Shown piece after piece: positions 1 through 10,458 of a stretch of 64,000 nucleotides of DNA (position 1 is the stretch's first letter; the number at the start of each line of letters is the position of its first letter). The position numbers and the translations under genes were made by a program. This DNA comes from Pestalotiopsis fici W106-1 (taxonomy: Eukaryota > Ascomycota > Sordariomycetes > Amphisphaeriales > Sporocadaceae): positions 1,539,490-1,603,489 of the forward strand of contig NW_006917100.1 in NCBI RefSeq assembly GCF_000516985.1. Direction: 5' to 3'. Under the pieces are notes generated by a model. That model did no database searches. It worked only from the letters and a program-made list of their open reading frames with translations, and was not told the DNA's origin.

Positions 1-29
1 ATGTCGCTGAAGCTTGAGATCAGCAACGG

Positions 30-240
30 CTCACCTGCCACACCTCCAAGCTAAAATGCTCACGAACCGAGCCGTGCTCCAACTGCGCCAGCTCTGGCCA
101 CGAGTGTGGAATATCGGGAGCAATTCAAACGTCGCCTAGTCTCCCGGCACCAATGTAGCCGACCTCGAGGACCGAATCACATGATTTGAGAGAACCTCGA
201 CAAGATTCACCCCATCGACCATCTTGTGTCGCACCCTGAA
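30..240 (+). pseudogene. Relic of a Zn2Cys6 transcription factor DNA-binding region
   Basis: The second half of a fungal zinc cluster is readable on the plus strand: Cys codons at 57, 75, 84 and 105 give C-x5-C-x2-C-x6-C with intervening residues of the usual kind (CSRTEPCSNC). The first half is damaged: a Cys codon lies at 36, the next expected Cys reads Ser at 45, and about three residues are missing before position 57. The frame stops at 156. Downstream, pieces of the usual coiled-coil linker appear in two other frames (NVADLEDRIT near 152-181, then NLDKIHPIDHLVSHPE near 193-240). The homology ends where the convergent SMP-C2 gene begins. Frameshifts, stops and lost ligands make this a decayed fragment rather than an exon, although an intron-bearing gene entering from the left edge cannot be fully excluded. 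Confidence 0.6.
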
Positions 241-247
241 CCAGAAT

Positions 248-1860
248 TTAGTGCAGATGAGACAACTGCAAGCCCCGAAGGGAAATCCTGGCCCTCACCG
301 TTGCCCCGGAGCCAACGTCGAAGCTCTCCTCTTTCACAAGGCCAGGCGACTGGAGAATATCCTGGAACGGAATCTCTACGACGCCAGTCTCAGTTGTCTT
401 GTTCAGCAGCGCAATCTTGAAGTTTGCGGGATCGGCAAGCAAGTCCGCAGTCACTGGGATCCGGAACGCCTGGTCAAACGATGGGTTGAAGATGTCCGTG
501 CCTGGGCTATAGGACTTGACCGCGGTTTGGAACTCCTTGGCGCCCCACGTCACCTTGATGCTGGGATTCAGCTCATCGCGTTGGCCCTGTAGACCCAGGG
601 CGCTGGCGACGAGGACCGTGGCGAGACCGACGACCTGATCTTGGCTTTCGCTCTGCGTAGCAGTGATTGCACCAGCGTCTTCCACAAAGTCGTAGAATTG
701 GGCGTGTACAATGATCTTGGCGTCTGTGGGCTCGCCGCTGTGGTGGACGAGTGCCAATTCCTGTGAGCCACCCTTGAGTAATATCTCCTTGACAGTGGTC
801 GCAGCAACACCAATGTCGTCATCGTCACCGAGGTCGTCGTCCTGGACATCGATGAATATCCGCTGGTCGTAGTCGGCGACGAGGAAATCGTGCGTCTCGT
901 TCCACTCTGGGTCTTTGTCGTTCTTCTTGGTCGAGGTCCGCCACTCTTCCTCGGCGCCGATGGTAACTTTGCAATAGCAGTCGGGGACGTCTTTGATGAT
1001 CTTGGCCAACAGCCTCTTGGCACCACTCTTCCTGGGGCCGCTGATACCGATTGCCTTCTCCACAGTCAGACGTACTACACCAAGGTGAGGCAGATACGTC
1101 TTGAAATAGTCGTTGTCGTTGGAGATCTTGACCAGGTAGCGATTTGGCAGCACCGCCATGGAGCCAATGATGTCCAGGATGACCTTGCGAATCATCTTGT
1201 TCACAACAACCCAATCGGCAACATTGGCAGCGTTGGTGAAGTTGAGCTTGAGCTCGGGCGGATTAATGAAAGCCACTTGAGCAGCACCGATCTTCGGGCA
1301 CGGGTCAGTCTCAACCGTGTTGGGCAAGATGAATGAGGGGAGCATACCAGCGGGATGATATTCGTCAGAGGGCATAGTAATATGGACAGCCTTCCTTTGA
1401 GCGTTACATGTTCGATCCCCTGGTTTGCAATTTAGTCATGACCAAGCCAGCATTTGAGTCCTTGCGATAGGTTCTTACCAGCTTAGGGACCATCTTGCCG
1501 TCTAGCTCAATGTCGCTCTGCCCCTCCCACGTCACGTTCATGTCGAGCTTGATACCCTCGTTTTCCGTCTTGTGGACGTCCACGGCAGACACTCGAATGG
1601 GGACTTTGCCCAGGTCAAGCTTCACAAACTTGAGCGTAGCCAGAGGGCCTGGCAGCATGGATGCAAACATGGGCTCGACAATCTCCTTGACCATCCGGCA
1701 GCCTGCGACGTTGATGTTGGGCCATAGCTGTTCGATGATGTCGTTGAGGAATCCTGCCTAGAAATGAACCAATGCACCATGCCAAGATGTAGTGAATGCC
1801 TCTCTTACCTACGGATTCGCTACCGCCAGAAGCTGTCAATTTGTCAACAAGAGTAGCCAT
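248..1860 (-). CDS. SMP-C2 domain protein (tricalbin / extended-synaptotagmin-like), probable frameshift
   Basis: This resembles proteins that tether the ER to other membranes and move lipids between them. Proposed exons: 1860-1809, 1753-1479, 1420-1348 and 1291-248. The N-terminal half is an SMP lipid-binding domain (GFLNDIIEQLWPNI, then GIEHVTLKGRLSI, then AAQVAFINPPELKL and VLPNRY). It is followed by a C2 domain rich in Asp with the acidic run DDDLGDDDD, and by a second, weaker C2-like repeat to the stop at 248. There is no N-terminal membrane anchor, unlike yeast tricalbins. One base too many near 1380-1383 breaks the frame between the SMP strands. Removing it restores PLTNIIPL, which matches the family, and makes the 56-nt intron 1347-1292 usable. 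Read without correction, about 29 unrelated residues replace this strand. It is therefore either a mutated allele, a sequence error or an odd splice form. Confidence 0.7.
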
Positions 1861-3014
1861 GGTAAAGATACTTTGGATATCTTGAATTGGAAAACAGATA
1901 TTTCAAGATGAGTAGAAGTAGTACTGTACAGCTATAGAAAGTCCAGAGGTATCCAGAGGTAGGTAATTTATATTGTTATGCCATTGCTATTCAGACGGGC
2001 CAGACCCATCTGAAGAGGGAGCGGACAGCCAAAATAAAGTTGAAACTGCGGGGAAAGATCGATTGATCGTCCAGGGGCAATTGGCAAATAACCAGCTTTC
2101 AGCCCCTGAAACACGCGACGTAGCACTCGTAGGGGGCTTCGTGGTGCCTTGTTATTCGTGTTGTCTGGCGGTGGGAAACATGAAGCGGGTTGTTGGGTGG
2201 ATTGACGTCACACGTCAGACTGTGGAGATGACTAAAAGGTTGGTTTGGGTGGCTTTGTTGGACAAGTTTACTTGGCATGGCTTGCAGCGTGCGCTTCAGC
2301 TCTCATAGCTGGCCGCCATGACGATTCGATTCGATGTCACAGTAGATCAATCCGTCGGGTCTGTCTAGTGCAATGCGGAATAACCTGCTCGTCCGAACAT
2401 GTGACTGGCCCGAGAACAGTTGATATTCAGTCACAGCAGCATCGTGTAATGAATATTCTGGTTCTTGAGATGTTTCACTGCCCCGTTCCAATCATGATCT
2501 AGCCACAGTGACAGACATGGAATGCCCCCACGGATTAGCGAATGGAAACAGACCATTGTCTATGGCGGTGACATTGGCAGCGACAATCGAATGGTAGAAT
2601 TACAAAAGTCGTCTTGTTTCCAACAACTGAGTCATGTTTACATTTCCAAACAGGACTTGGTCGACTTACCACAGGATGCATCTACAGCTTCGAGTTGTAC
2701 CACGTCTCGTCGTCGTTTTCCACACGAAGCGACATATTCCCGGATCAGACGTTGCAGCAAACTACTATCATAGTTGGGGCTGTAGTCGTGGTCGGACTTG
2801 TGTATTCTACGAGGACTGTGGCTGTAAAGTCTAGCGGATCAGTTGCATTTGGCCCTGGGTCTTGTGAGACGAGCAGCTGCGTAGTCGCGTCGGTCCGAAA
2901 GTAGACAAAGCCATTTCCACAATCACAGAAGAGGACCAAAGTTGAAGCCAAAAACCCCACCGTCCTTGTCACCCGTCCAGGGGCTCGGAGACTCAGACGT
3001 ATAGCCAGCACTTT
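1861..3014. other. Intergenic, no gene recognised
   Basis: This 1.15-kb stretch holds the upstream region of the SMP-C2 gene and the downstream region of the next minus-strand gene. Short open frames near 2303-2904 and 2745-3074 show no recognisable motif, and the overlapping frames on opposite strands look equally poor. I see no RNA gene or repeat apart from the 21-bp repeat that starts at its right end. Confidence 0.6.
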
Positions 3015-3077
3015 GGAGCTATAGTCGGGACCTTTGGGGCTATAGTTGAGACTGCGGGAGCTATAGTATCTCAATCG
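3015..3077. repeat. 21-bp tandem repeat, three units
   Basis: Three 21-bp units start at 3015, 3036 and 3057. Each begins GG(A/G)GCTATAGT and then diverges. The third unit contains the stop codon of the minus-strand gene (3071-3073), so the array sits across the end of the coding region and its 3' untranslated region. Confidence 0.75.
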
Positions 3078-4228
3078 CAGGCACGAAATACCACTACATC
3101 GTCACTTTCCAGGGGCATGGGTAGCAGCAATGGCCCCGAGGGCCACTTCATCGAGGTAGAATCCTCGTCACCAAACAAGTCGTCGAGTGTCCCAAACGCC
3201 CACCAACAGCCCGCTGGCCTCAGGCTAATGCGATAATCCTTTCCAGCAGTGAGACCCCGCCCGAGAAGCCTGGCAGTCCGAATGATCTGCTCTTGAGGTG
3301 CAATGGTAAGGAGCTGCTTGCGTAAAAGTTTGCCGCCTCCGCTGGTGGTTGATATAAAAGTAGGCGCATCGCTGATGAAGTCCTCTTGGGTTTCTGGATC
3401 GATGATGGAGAAATTTCTCACGTCTGGATTAGTGGCCGTCACGCGCGACCTTGGGTTGGCAATCTCGCCGCGCGGCTGGAGATGATGCTGATCGCCGGTT
3501 GTCTTTACGGTTATGGGCCGATCATGGGTGTTGGTGATGGTTATCTGAATAGGCGCCGGCAGCTTGCTGGATCCGGAAGAGTTTTGGTCGTCGGTCGCAT
3601 GGTCTTCTTTCGCCAGTGCCAACTTGATAGTCAACCTGGGTGGCATTTCCAGCTCAGATACCACTCGAAACGACCTGGACCATGCTGACCGGTGCGAGAC
3701 GAGGCTTGTGGGCTCAGGTGACGCAGATATGTCTACATCTTCTTGTGTTTGTGATGAACTCCTCCAAGTCCACCATTGGACACCAAGATCATTGCTTTTT
3801 GTTTTCAGCGTATATCGATGTCCAGGCTGAACCATTGGGCGCAAGACCGTAGCTGCTCCAAGCGGCACACTCTGAGTCGGGCGACCTCTTCCTCGGAAAT
3901 CTGTTGGCAGCTTTATAAGCGACTCCAAAGTCTGACTTGGTGAATCATCCTGATAGTGCTCGTCTCGTTCCCTGGATTCGGGGCGGCAGATGGCTGTCTT
4001 GGTGTCTTCGTCAATCAATTCCAAGAGACCTTTGTCCAGTGCAGCCGGGAGATCAAAGACGGAACCGTTGCGGCGAATGACCATGTCCCTAGGATCCGAC
4101 TCGGATGTAACGCTTCTGCGGACTTGCAGATATAATTCGAAAGGTGCTTTGCCTGATAGATCAAATATTGTCGGATGGTAGTTGCCCTGTAGATCAAGGT
4201 AGATAGGAATCTCTTTCTTCGTTTCCAT
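3071..4228 (-). CDS. Conserved hypothetical protein, about 385 aa
   Basis: A single uninterrupted reading frame of about 385 codons when started at the ATG at 4228 (METKKEIPIYLDLQGNY...). The frame stays open 39 codons further upstream to 4345, but that extension has unusual composition and the internal ATG begins directly at a plausible folded N-terminus, so I prefer it. The protein has no signal peptide or membrane segment. The middle (around residues 75-190) is charged and Ser-rich. The C-terminal half has beta-rich stretches (LTIKLAL, IQITITNTHDRPITVKT, YRISLRP) that would suit an immunoglobulin-like or arrestin-like sandwich, but that is only an impression. I do not recognise the family. 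It is transcribed in the same direction as the SMP-C2 gene and the Nudix-like gene, with over 1 kb between each, so there is no sign of co-transcription. Confidence 0.75.
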   Translation of the reverse strand: METKKEIPIYLDLQGNYHPTIFDLSGKAPFELYLQVRRSVTSESDPRDMVIRRNGSVFDLPAALDKGLLELIDEDTKTAICRPESRERDEHYQDDSPSQTLESLIKLPTDFRGRGRPTQSVPLGAATVLRPMVQPGHRYTLKTKSNDLGVQWWTWRSSSQTQEDVDISASPEPTSLVSHRSAWSRSFRVVSELEMPPRLTIKLALAKEDHATDDQNSSGSSKLPAPIQITITNTHDRPITVKTTGDQHHLQPRGEIANPRSRVTATNPDVRNFSIIDPETQEDFISDAPTFISTTSGGGKLLRKQLLTIAPQEQIIRTARLLGRGLTAGKDYRISLRPAGCWWAFGTLDDLFGDEDSTSMKWPSGPLLLPMPLESDDVVVFRACD

Positions 4229-5556
4229 GTTGATGATGTGGATTTTGGTGCACAGTCTGTAGTTTTTCCAATGTTTTGAAAGTGTCCTAGGCTCTAGTAA
4301 TACTCTCAAAAGCCTACAAGAAAACGCGTGACTCAGAGTGGGCACCAGGCAGTGTCATGATGAGTTTTTCGAATAGGGTGGACGTGACGTCTGGTTAGGC
4401 AGGACCACAAGACTGAAGGATGCGTCTGTAATACGCCACAAAGGAAACTGTATATCATGAGTTGAACTTATCTAGGCGGTTGCTGTGCCTCAATCTCCCC
4501 CGACTGTCCGGACTTTCTCTCCGGTTCGTCATGTCGATCTTTTCTGCAACAAATGTGGGGTTCCTTCCAGTCAGCATCCTGGTTTCTGACTATAATCAAA
4601 GAAATACTTGCCCAGCTACATCAGGCAGCCTGATTGAATCCTAATCCATGCCTATATCCTAGTCTGAGGATTCCTAAGAACAGCTGAGTCGTGAAACAAA
4701 ACAATCTTCAAATGCTTCAATGAGTAATCACCGTTTTATTTCTTCTAGTGTCTGGCGCTGTTGCAACTCCCACAAAGATGCAAGCCGCACCGGCGCGTAT
4801 AGCACTTCGCCAAACAGAGCCCTCTTCGCATCCCAGAGGAGATGGCGGTCTCTGCACCAACGATTCCAATACCCCAATTTTGACGAGAACGATAATACTC
4901 AGCTCTCCCGTGTAAAGGCGATTCACCAGACCGCTTGTACGGGACTGCCACAACTTCTCGTACTCGGCTACGAGAGCATCGTCGACGAACCGTCATCACC
5001 TGCATCTACAGTTTGCCGCGCTCTTATTGATAGATACTGGACTATTGAAGCAGATCCTCGATGCCACCAAACGTCAGATCGGCAAATTAGATGATATACA
5101 TATTACACACCCTATTGAATCGAGACTGCGGCGGGCCTGGCCCCGACATCCGCGCACACAGGCCAAGCTCATACCCAGGTGACAATGGACGATACCAGTA
5201 CAGCTCAAAGAATTTCGTCCCCGACTTCCTTCCAATAAGGCCTCCCCAGTCTCACAACTTGGACTGCAACTTTCAAAGAAATTTTACCCCTAACAGCTCG
5301 GTTGACGTATCGTTTCTCTCGATCCTCAAGACCATCTAAACGAAACAGGATATTGTCCTGCGAGCCGACATTCTTTCCTCCTAGAGAAAGACGCTGGTCG
5401 TTTGATACCGAGACTCGAGGTATGACGACTGAATTGCTGTCTTTCGTCCAAGACGCAGGATGTGTACTATTGATTTGTGGCCGCTGGCTTTTAGGAAAAG
5501 AGCGGAATCTGACAATTTCCAATAAGAGACCTCGGGTGCAGGTTGACACTGTAGAT
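4229..5556. other. Intergenic with possible coding relic at about 4717-5000 (minus)
   Basis: No intact gene is visible in 1.3 kb. On the minus strand between 5000 and 4717 an open frame without an ATG reads plausibly protein-like (for example DDALVAEYEKLWQSRTSG near 4985-4930). It is preceded by stop codons in all nearby frames. This could be a decayed gene fragment or chance. The frames at 5205-5564 on the minus strand and 5302-5631 on the plus strand begin at non-ATG codons or have no recognisable motif. Confidence 0.4.
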
Positions 5557-6138
5557 CTAGGCACAGAGACGCCTGGCCGCCCAAGTCAAGGCCTCCTTGG
5601 CAAGATCGCGTGTATCTGTGCTCAGATTTAACACGTTCAGTGAGGCCCACGTAGCCCAGACGAACTCATCATGATCCTCACTGGCAACAATGATGTCCTC
5701 GATATCGTGAACCGTGACGGCCCAATTCAGCTGCATGCTTTCCCTTTTGGAGCAAACCAAGGTGTTGCTTATATCCATATCCTCGTCTCCGTAGTATAGA
5801 TCCGGGATACTCCATCGTTTTTCCCGCAGCATTGCATCGATGCGAAAGACTCTGAGGTTCGATTGGTCTTGAACTGCTCGAGCAATGGAGTCTGAGATGA
5901 TGAAGTCGCTGTCGTCTACACTACCAGAAGGGACCTCGAACTCGCCCGGCTCGTAGCTGTCATGGCTGCGGCGTTTTAAAAGAAGGATGGTAGGTCTTGA
6001 AGACTGTATGTCAATTTTGAATACCGCAGCGGCGACTTGGAGTCTGCTATCGCGGCCGACATTGCCAACGTGTGAGAGGTACTCGGCCTTTGACATGGCA
6101 AGGATGTGCTTCTGGTTTTGGGTGAGTGTTGGGCCCAT
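5557..6138 (-). CDS. Nudix-fold protein with degenerate Nudix box
   Basis: A 193-residue single-exon protein; a second ATG 14 codons downstream (MSKAEYLSHVG) is an equally good start. The order of elements is that of a Nudix hydrolase: a beta strand VAAAVFKIDI, then ILLLKRRSHD, then a GEFEVPSGSVDD stretch followed by SIARAVQDQSNLRV. The helix after GSVDD corresponds to the Nudix box. The box is normally REUXEE, and its Glu residues coordinate the metal used for pyrophosphate cleavage. Here it reads RAVQDQ, so the catalytic Glu residues are lost. It is therefore probably a non-hydrolytic Nudix-fold protein or one with an altered active site. No signal peptide is visible. The region near 5600-5740 (EDIIVASEDHDEFVWATWASL) matches the usual late strand-helix of the fold. 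Confidence 0.7.
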   Translation of the reverse strand: MGPTLTQNQKHILAMSKAEYLSHVGNVGRDSRLQVAAAVFKIDIQSSRPTILLLKRRSHDSYEPGEFEVPSGSVDDSDFIISDSIARAVQDQSNLRVFRIDAMLREKRWSIPDLYYGDEDMDISNTLVCSKRESMQLNWAVTVHDIEDIIVASEDHDEFVWATWASLNVLNLSTDTRDLAKEALTWAARRLCA

Positions 6139-8972
6139 GGCGGTTTGGACAGATGGTGACCGACGCCACCTCCCTAATGATCTTTCTCAAATTGCTATTT
6201 CCTGATAACACAAAGACCAAAAGGATATATTTCGTCGCTGAAGTATACTTCCGCTAGGATACAGTATGCTGGCACACCATATATGACGCCTCAATTCAGT
6301 GACCGTTGGAATGGTACAATGCGCAATTGAGATCAAGTGCCATTCGAAAGAGAGAGAAGAGGGGACAGATTTTGATGGCAGAACCTTTTTTGTTTTCCTC
6401 ATGCGGGCTGTCAAACTGTAAAGTCTGGTGTGGCGTCACGATAGGGTTGGCTTTGGAGGGAGGAAAGCTGCAGAGATTCTTATCTAGCAATCACAACTAT
6501 CTCTTTCGTGCGTGCAATCGAACATTTGTACCCGCGCCGCGCTCGATTGCGCCGGGAAAAGAAGGATGCAGCATTATTCAAGGGCCAGACATTCTTGAGG
6601 GGACATATTGCATTGTTTTTGCCGCTCAAAGATGAGGCTTGTGCGCTTACTATGGCGGTGTTGCATTTGCTTGCTACGCCATGTCTCACACAGCAGGTTT
6701 CGTCCATCGTGCCCGAGATATGGACCAAACACGATCTGGTCGTTGCTTTTCTTTTTCTTCTGTGTCTCTCGGTTTGACTAGCCATAGGTCTTCTATTGTG
6801 GGTAATGTGCTCAGTTCCAATTGACCACGCCTGGGCTGTATGCAGTCGGGCCGGGTGCATAGACGAAGGATCTGACAGACGGATCCGGGGTAAGAAGATG
6901 ATGGATCTTCCAGCTTCTTGGTCGGCTGGATCGGTGGCCCCTGTGGAGCCACAGGACGTCCCGCACCTGCAGAAAATATTAGAAAAGAAAGCAACTGCAC
7001 ACTAGAGTATGGACTTGGTTCATGCAAAAGAAGGTCTTTGGGAAAGGATGAAAACAGGAACATTGGCAAATTGTTGTTTTTCTTGTTGATATTGTGGCGG
7101 CAAACAGACTCTTTTCCCAAATTCACCAACGTGATCAAGTTACGAGCGCCCAGGATTGATAGCTGGTTTGCACGCGGGTATTTCCGTACCTGCTTGCTTA
7201 TTTCTGGTCCTGCATCGACACTCGTTCCCACGTGCGACAGATTTCTGACAGGCGGAATCAACAAACTTCATGCTCGGATTGGAGTTAGACTTTGTGAGAT
7301 ACCACAACCTTGAAAGCCTGAACCCGCCTAGACATGATGAATGCTATGTGTGGACATTAATCGTATTAAAGGTTGATAATGTGTAGAGAGCAAGGCTGAA
7401 CGAAGCCAGCCACAATGAGGATGGATGGAACGAAGATCGTATGCAAATGCCAATTGAAAAGAATGAATCCTCATATGCTACTTGATTGTTTATTGGCTCG
7501 CTTGGGCTTGCTTACTGCAAATGGGGCTTTAATGGGTGGTTCTTTTGATGGGGAGGGAAGCACAACAGCAAGTGTGCATGCGTTATGTATTGGTGGGTGC
7601 ACCACAGAGAGAGAGAGAGACAGGGCAGGCAGACAGACAGACAGACAGATGGCTTGAATTATCTAGAGGTCGTGGCATCAGCTGAGCCATTTCAAGGTCT
7701 AAAATGTTCATATAATTGCCTCGTCTCTTTTCCGTAGACCGTTTCAACGCCAACGACATCCGTTTTCTTGTCTAAGATGCAATGGTCGAATTGCAAATCA
7801 GCCACTTCAACGCCAGCGCGGCAAGCGAAGGTGCCAGTTAAATAACTCGTGACTTTGTTGCTCGTACCCAACAATGCATGAAGGGTAGGTCGTAGGTAGA
7901 CAATGGCGGGGGCCCGGGGGGCCACTACGGGGGGCCTAGCCTGTGGGTAGACCTGGAGACCTGCTGGAAAGGAGAATTGGCGTCGATCATAGACCGTGAC
8001 GAATGCCCAGGGAGGGTTTAGCGCCGCTCGAACCTGGGGAGTCGGTCGATCTTAGTGCCACTAATCACGAGCTTTTGGGGGTCCCCTACCGGGCCCTAGG
8101 AAGCCCCTAGAAGCAAGGTTAAGTGCGGTAGAGTTATTGGGTGGACCACCTTTCTCCTGTCTCGTCCAATACCATGTTTGCACTTCTGCAAGGAGTCCAA
8201 TGACTGGAATGTACGAGGGAGAGACCAAAAGTGCTCATGTGCGTGAGAGAAAATGTGTCCGTGTCTGACCAAACAGCTAGCAGTTGGGTTCGTTCCAGGC
8301 CTCGGGTAACTGGCTGGGATTGGGGGGCTTGAGAGAGGAGCCCAGTGTGATTGATTCTGTCGCTGCCAAAGAATGACTCTTCTTCGCACTCATTCCCACC
8401 TGTTCTTTTGTGCTTGATAATTCTTCTTCTTTCCTTCGCTGCTCTCTGCTCTCTTTCGGTAGCTTGCGTCGGTGAAGCAAGTTGCTTTTTCCCATCTCTA
8501 CAAGATACCCATCATCGAGGTCCTTGCTGTGCGCCTATAATCTATTGTCCATCCCGCGCGCATACGCATTCGGCAACCTATCGGTATCCGCTACGATCGC
8601 TTATTCAACAACCACCACCCCGACTCACACTCGCTGAGAATCTACAGAAGCCCAACGATCTCGTAACCCAACATCATTTCGCCAATCGCAGCGACGGTCT
8701 TGTGGCAAAACATACATTCTTGGAAGAAGAAACCCGGCATTCCAGTCTCCGTTTGCCAGCAACAAGCTTTCCCTTGTTCTCGGAGCTAAAGGCAAGACTT
8801 GAGCAACTTTCGCTTGTTTCGCATTATACTTTACGACTAGAAACAGCCGACGATTGATCCTAGTCTGGCGCAACGGCTACGTGCCTAGACACCGCTGAAT
8901 ACTCGCGGCTCGTCGTACTCGAATCATATAATACTTAATTTTTCTTTTTAATCGGTCACCAACATCATCACC
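6139..8972. other. Long intergenic stretch, no convincing gene
   Basis: Nearly 2.8 kb separate the Nudix-like gene from the Crh gene. Open frames at 6480-6860 and 6686-7264 (minus) and 8351-8857 (plus) have low-complexity or unusual composition and no motif. 7905-8105 is unusually rich in G/C runs (gggggcccgggggg, ggggtcccc, gggccctagg) compared with its surroundings; its origin is unclear. The right-hand 600 bp, pyrimidine-rich and ending in ACCAACATCATCACC before the ATG at 8973, is probably the promoter and leader of the Crh gene. Confidence 0.6.
7605..7650. repeat. Microsatellite (AG)n followed by (CAGA)n
   Basis: A run of alternating A and G (7606-7620) is followed by about five units of CAGA ending at 7650. 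This is simple-sequence DNA in an intergenic region. Confidence 0.85.
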
Positions 8973-10458
8973 ATGATGCGCACGTGGCTATCCGCTGCCG
9001 TTGTGCTGTTTGGTGCATCGTCAGTCCTAGCCGACCAGACTACATGTTCCCTTGACAATCACTGTCCCGAGGAGACACCATGCTGCTCTCGTAGGTGTCC
9101 CCATATAAACTCAAATGTCTAAACTGAATACTATTCGGATTCCCAATTGTCTTTTTTTTTTGTTACTGATATTTGTATAGAATACGGACAATGTGGCGTT
9201 GGTGCATACTGCCTAGGAGGCTGCGACCCTAGAATGTCGTTTTCGCTAGACTCTTGTGTGCCAGCACCAGTCTGCGCCTCCAAAACCTTGAAAATGGATA
9301 ACACGGACAATGTTGTAGACGTTTCCAAGTACCTGGGTGACCCAACTCAGGCCGACTGGGTGGCACAAGGCAGCGCCGTCCCATTCAACGGCAATACTCT
9401 CTTGACCATGAAGCCCAACACTGCTGGCACCGTTCTCGCATCGACGGTATATCTGTGGTATGGAAATGTCAAGGCAAAAATCAAGACAGGCCGAGGCGCT
9501 GGAGTCGTCACGGCCTTTATTCTCTTGAGTGACGTCAAGGACGAAATCGACTACGAATGGGTCGGCACTGAACTTGACATTGCACAAACCAACTATTACT
9601 TTCAGGGTATCCCCGACTGTAAGCAGCCACCCGTCTCGCAGAATGATCTTGCATATTGCGTGACAGCGACTAATGCAATTTCTAGATACGCACTCGGCTA
9701 ACATTACTGATGTATCCGATACAAACGCCAATTTCCATGAGTACGAAATTCGCTGGACTCCCGACGACATCACGTGGCTTGTAGATGGAGTAGTTGGCCG
9801 GGTTCAGAAGAAGTCAGATACTTGGAATGCCACTGCGAACCAGTGGGACTTTCCCCAGACCCCTTCTCGCCTTCAACTGTCCATCTGGCCAGGAGGAGCC
9901 AGCACCAACGCCAAAGGTACTATTGACTGGGCCGGTGGGCCGATCGATTGGGACAGCGCCGACATTCAGCGAGATGGTTACTACTACGCCACTTTCGGCG
10001 AAGTGGACATTGAATGCTACCAGACCAACACGCCTCCCGGCACAAACTCTGGAAAGAGCTACACGTACAAGGACGCAAAAGCAACCAATGATACCGTTGT
10101 TGATGGCGACGACAACACAATTCTCAAGTCTCTGCTGGGAACCGGACTTGACATGGACAAGGAGCTCCCCGCCACAGCCTCGGGAACCGCCGAGGTTATT
10201 CCCGGTCTCAGCGGCGGCGGCCCCGGCACAAACGGCGAGGCTGCCGGCTCAAGTGATGGTGGCAGTTCTAGCAGCAGTAGCGGCAGCAGCAGCAGCAGCG
10301 GATCTGGATCTACCAAGTGTGACAGCAGCAGTGGATTCCAACAGAACTGCAACAGCGACAGCAGTAGCACCAGCGGCGCAGCCGTGAGACAGGACCACAT
10401 CCTTATTGGTAGCTCATTTGCCGCAATTGCGACTGTTTTGGGCGCTTTAATGCTATGA
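8973..10458 (+). CDS. Crh-type GH16 chitin-glucan transglycosylase, GPI-anchored
   Basis: Proteins of this family cross-link chitin to beta-glucan in the fungal wall. Exons 8973-9090, 9181-9618 and 9686-10458 give 442 residues. Residues 1-20 are a signal peptide (WLSAAVVLFGASSVLA). Residues 20 to about 60 are a Cys-rich CBM18-like chitin-binding module (CCSQYGQCGVGAYC) split by intron 1. The GH16 catalytic motif DEIDYEWVG lies near residue 160, with both acidic catalytic residues present. Residue stretches such as LQLSIWPGG and ATFGEVDIECY are typical of the subfamily. The tail is Ser/Gly-rich and ends in a hydrophobic helix (LIGSSFAAIATVLGALML), as expected for a GPI-attachment signal. It should act at the plasma membrane and wall. 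Intron acceptors TATAG and TCTAG and the conserved protein junctions support the model. Confidence 0.93.

Noticed and set aside
1292..1375. ATG-led start of the C2 gene at 1375
   Set aside because: Upstream exons carrying the SMP domain join to it, and this stretch overlaps a likely intron.
6480..7264. Overlapping minus-strand open frames of 126 and 192 codons
   Set aside because: No motif, irregular composition, extensive overlap with equally long frames on the other strand, and no supporting splice structure.
7905..8105. GC-run-rich patch considered as 5S rRNA or a transposon end
   Set aside because: No 5S internal-control motifs, no terminal repeats and no target duplication could be found.
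8351..8857. 168-codon plus-strand frame before the Crh gene
   Set aside because: Starts hydrophobic but continues as Ser/His/Pro-rich low-information sequence; it lies in the pyrimidine-rich promoter of the Crh gene.
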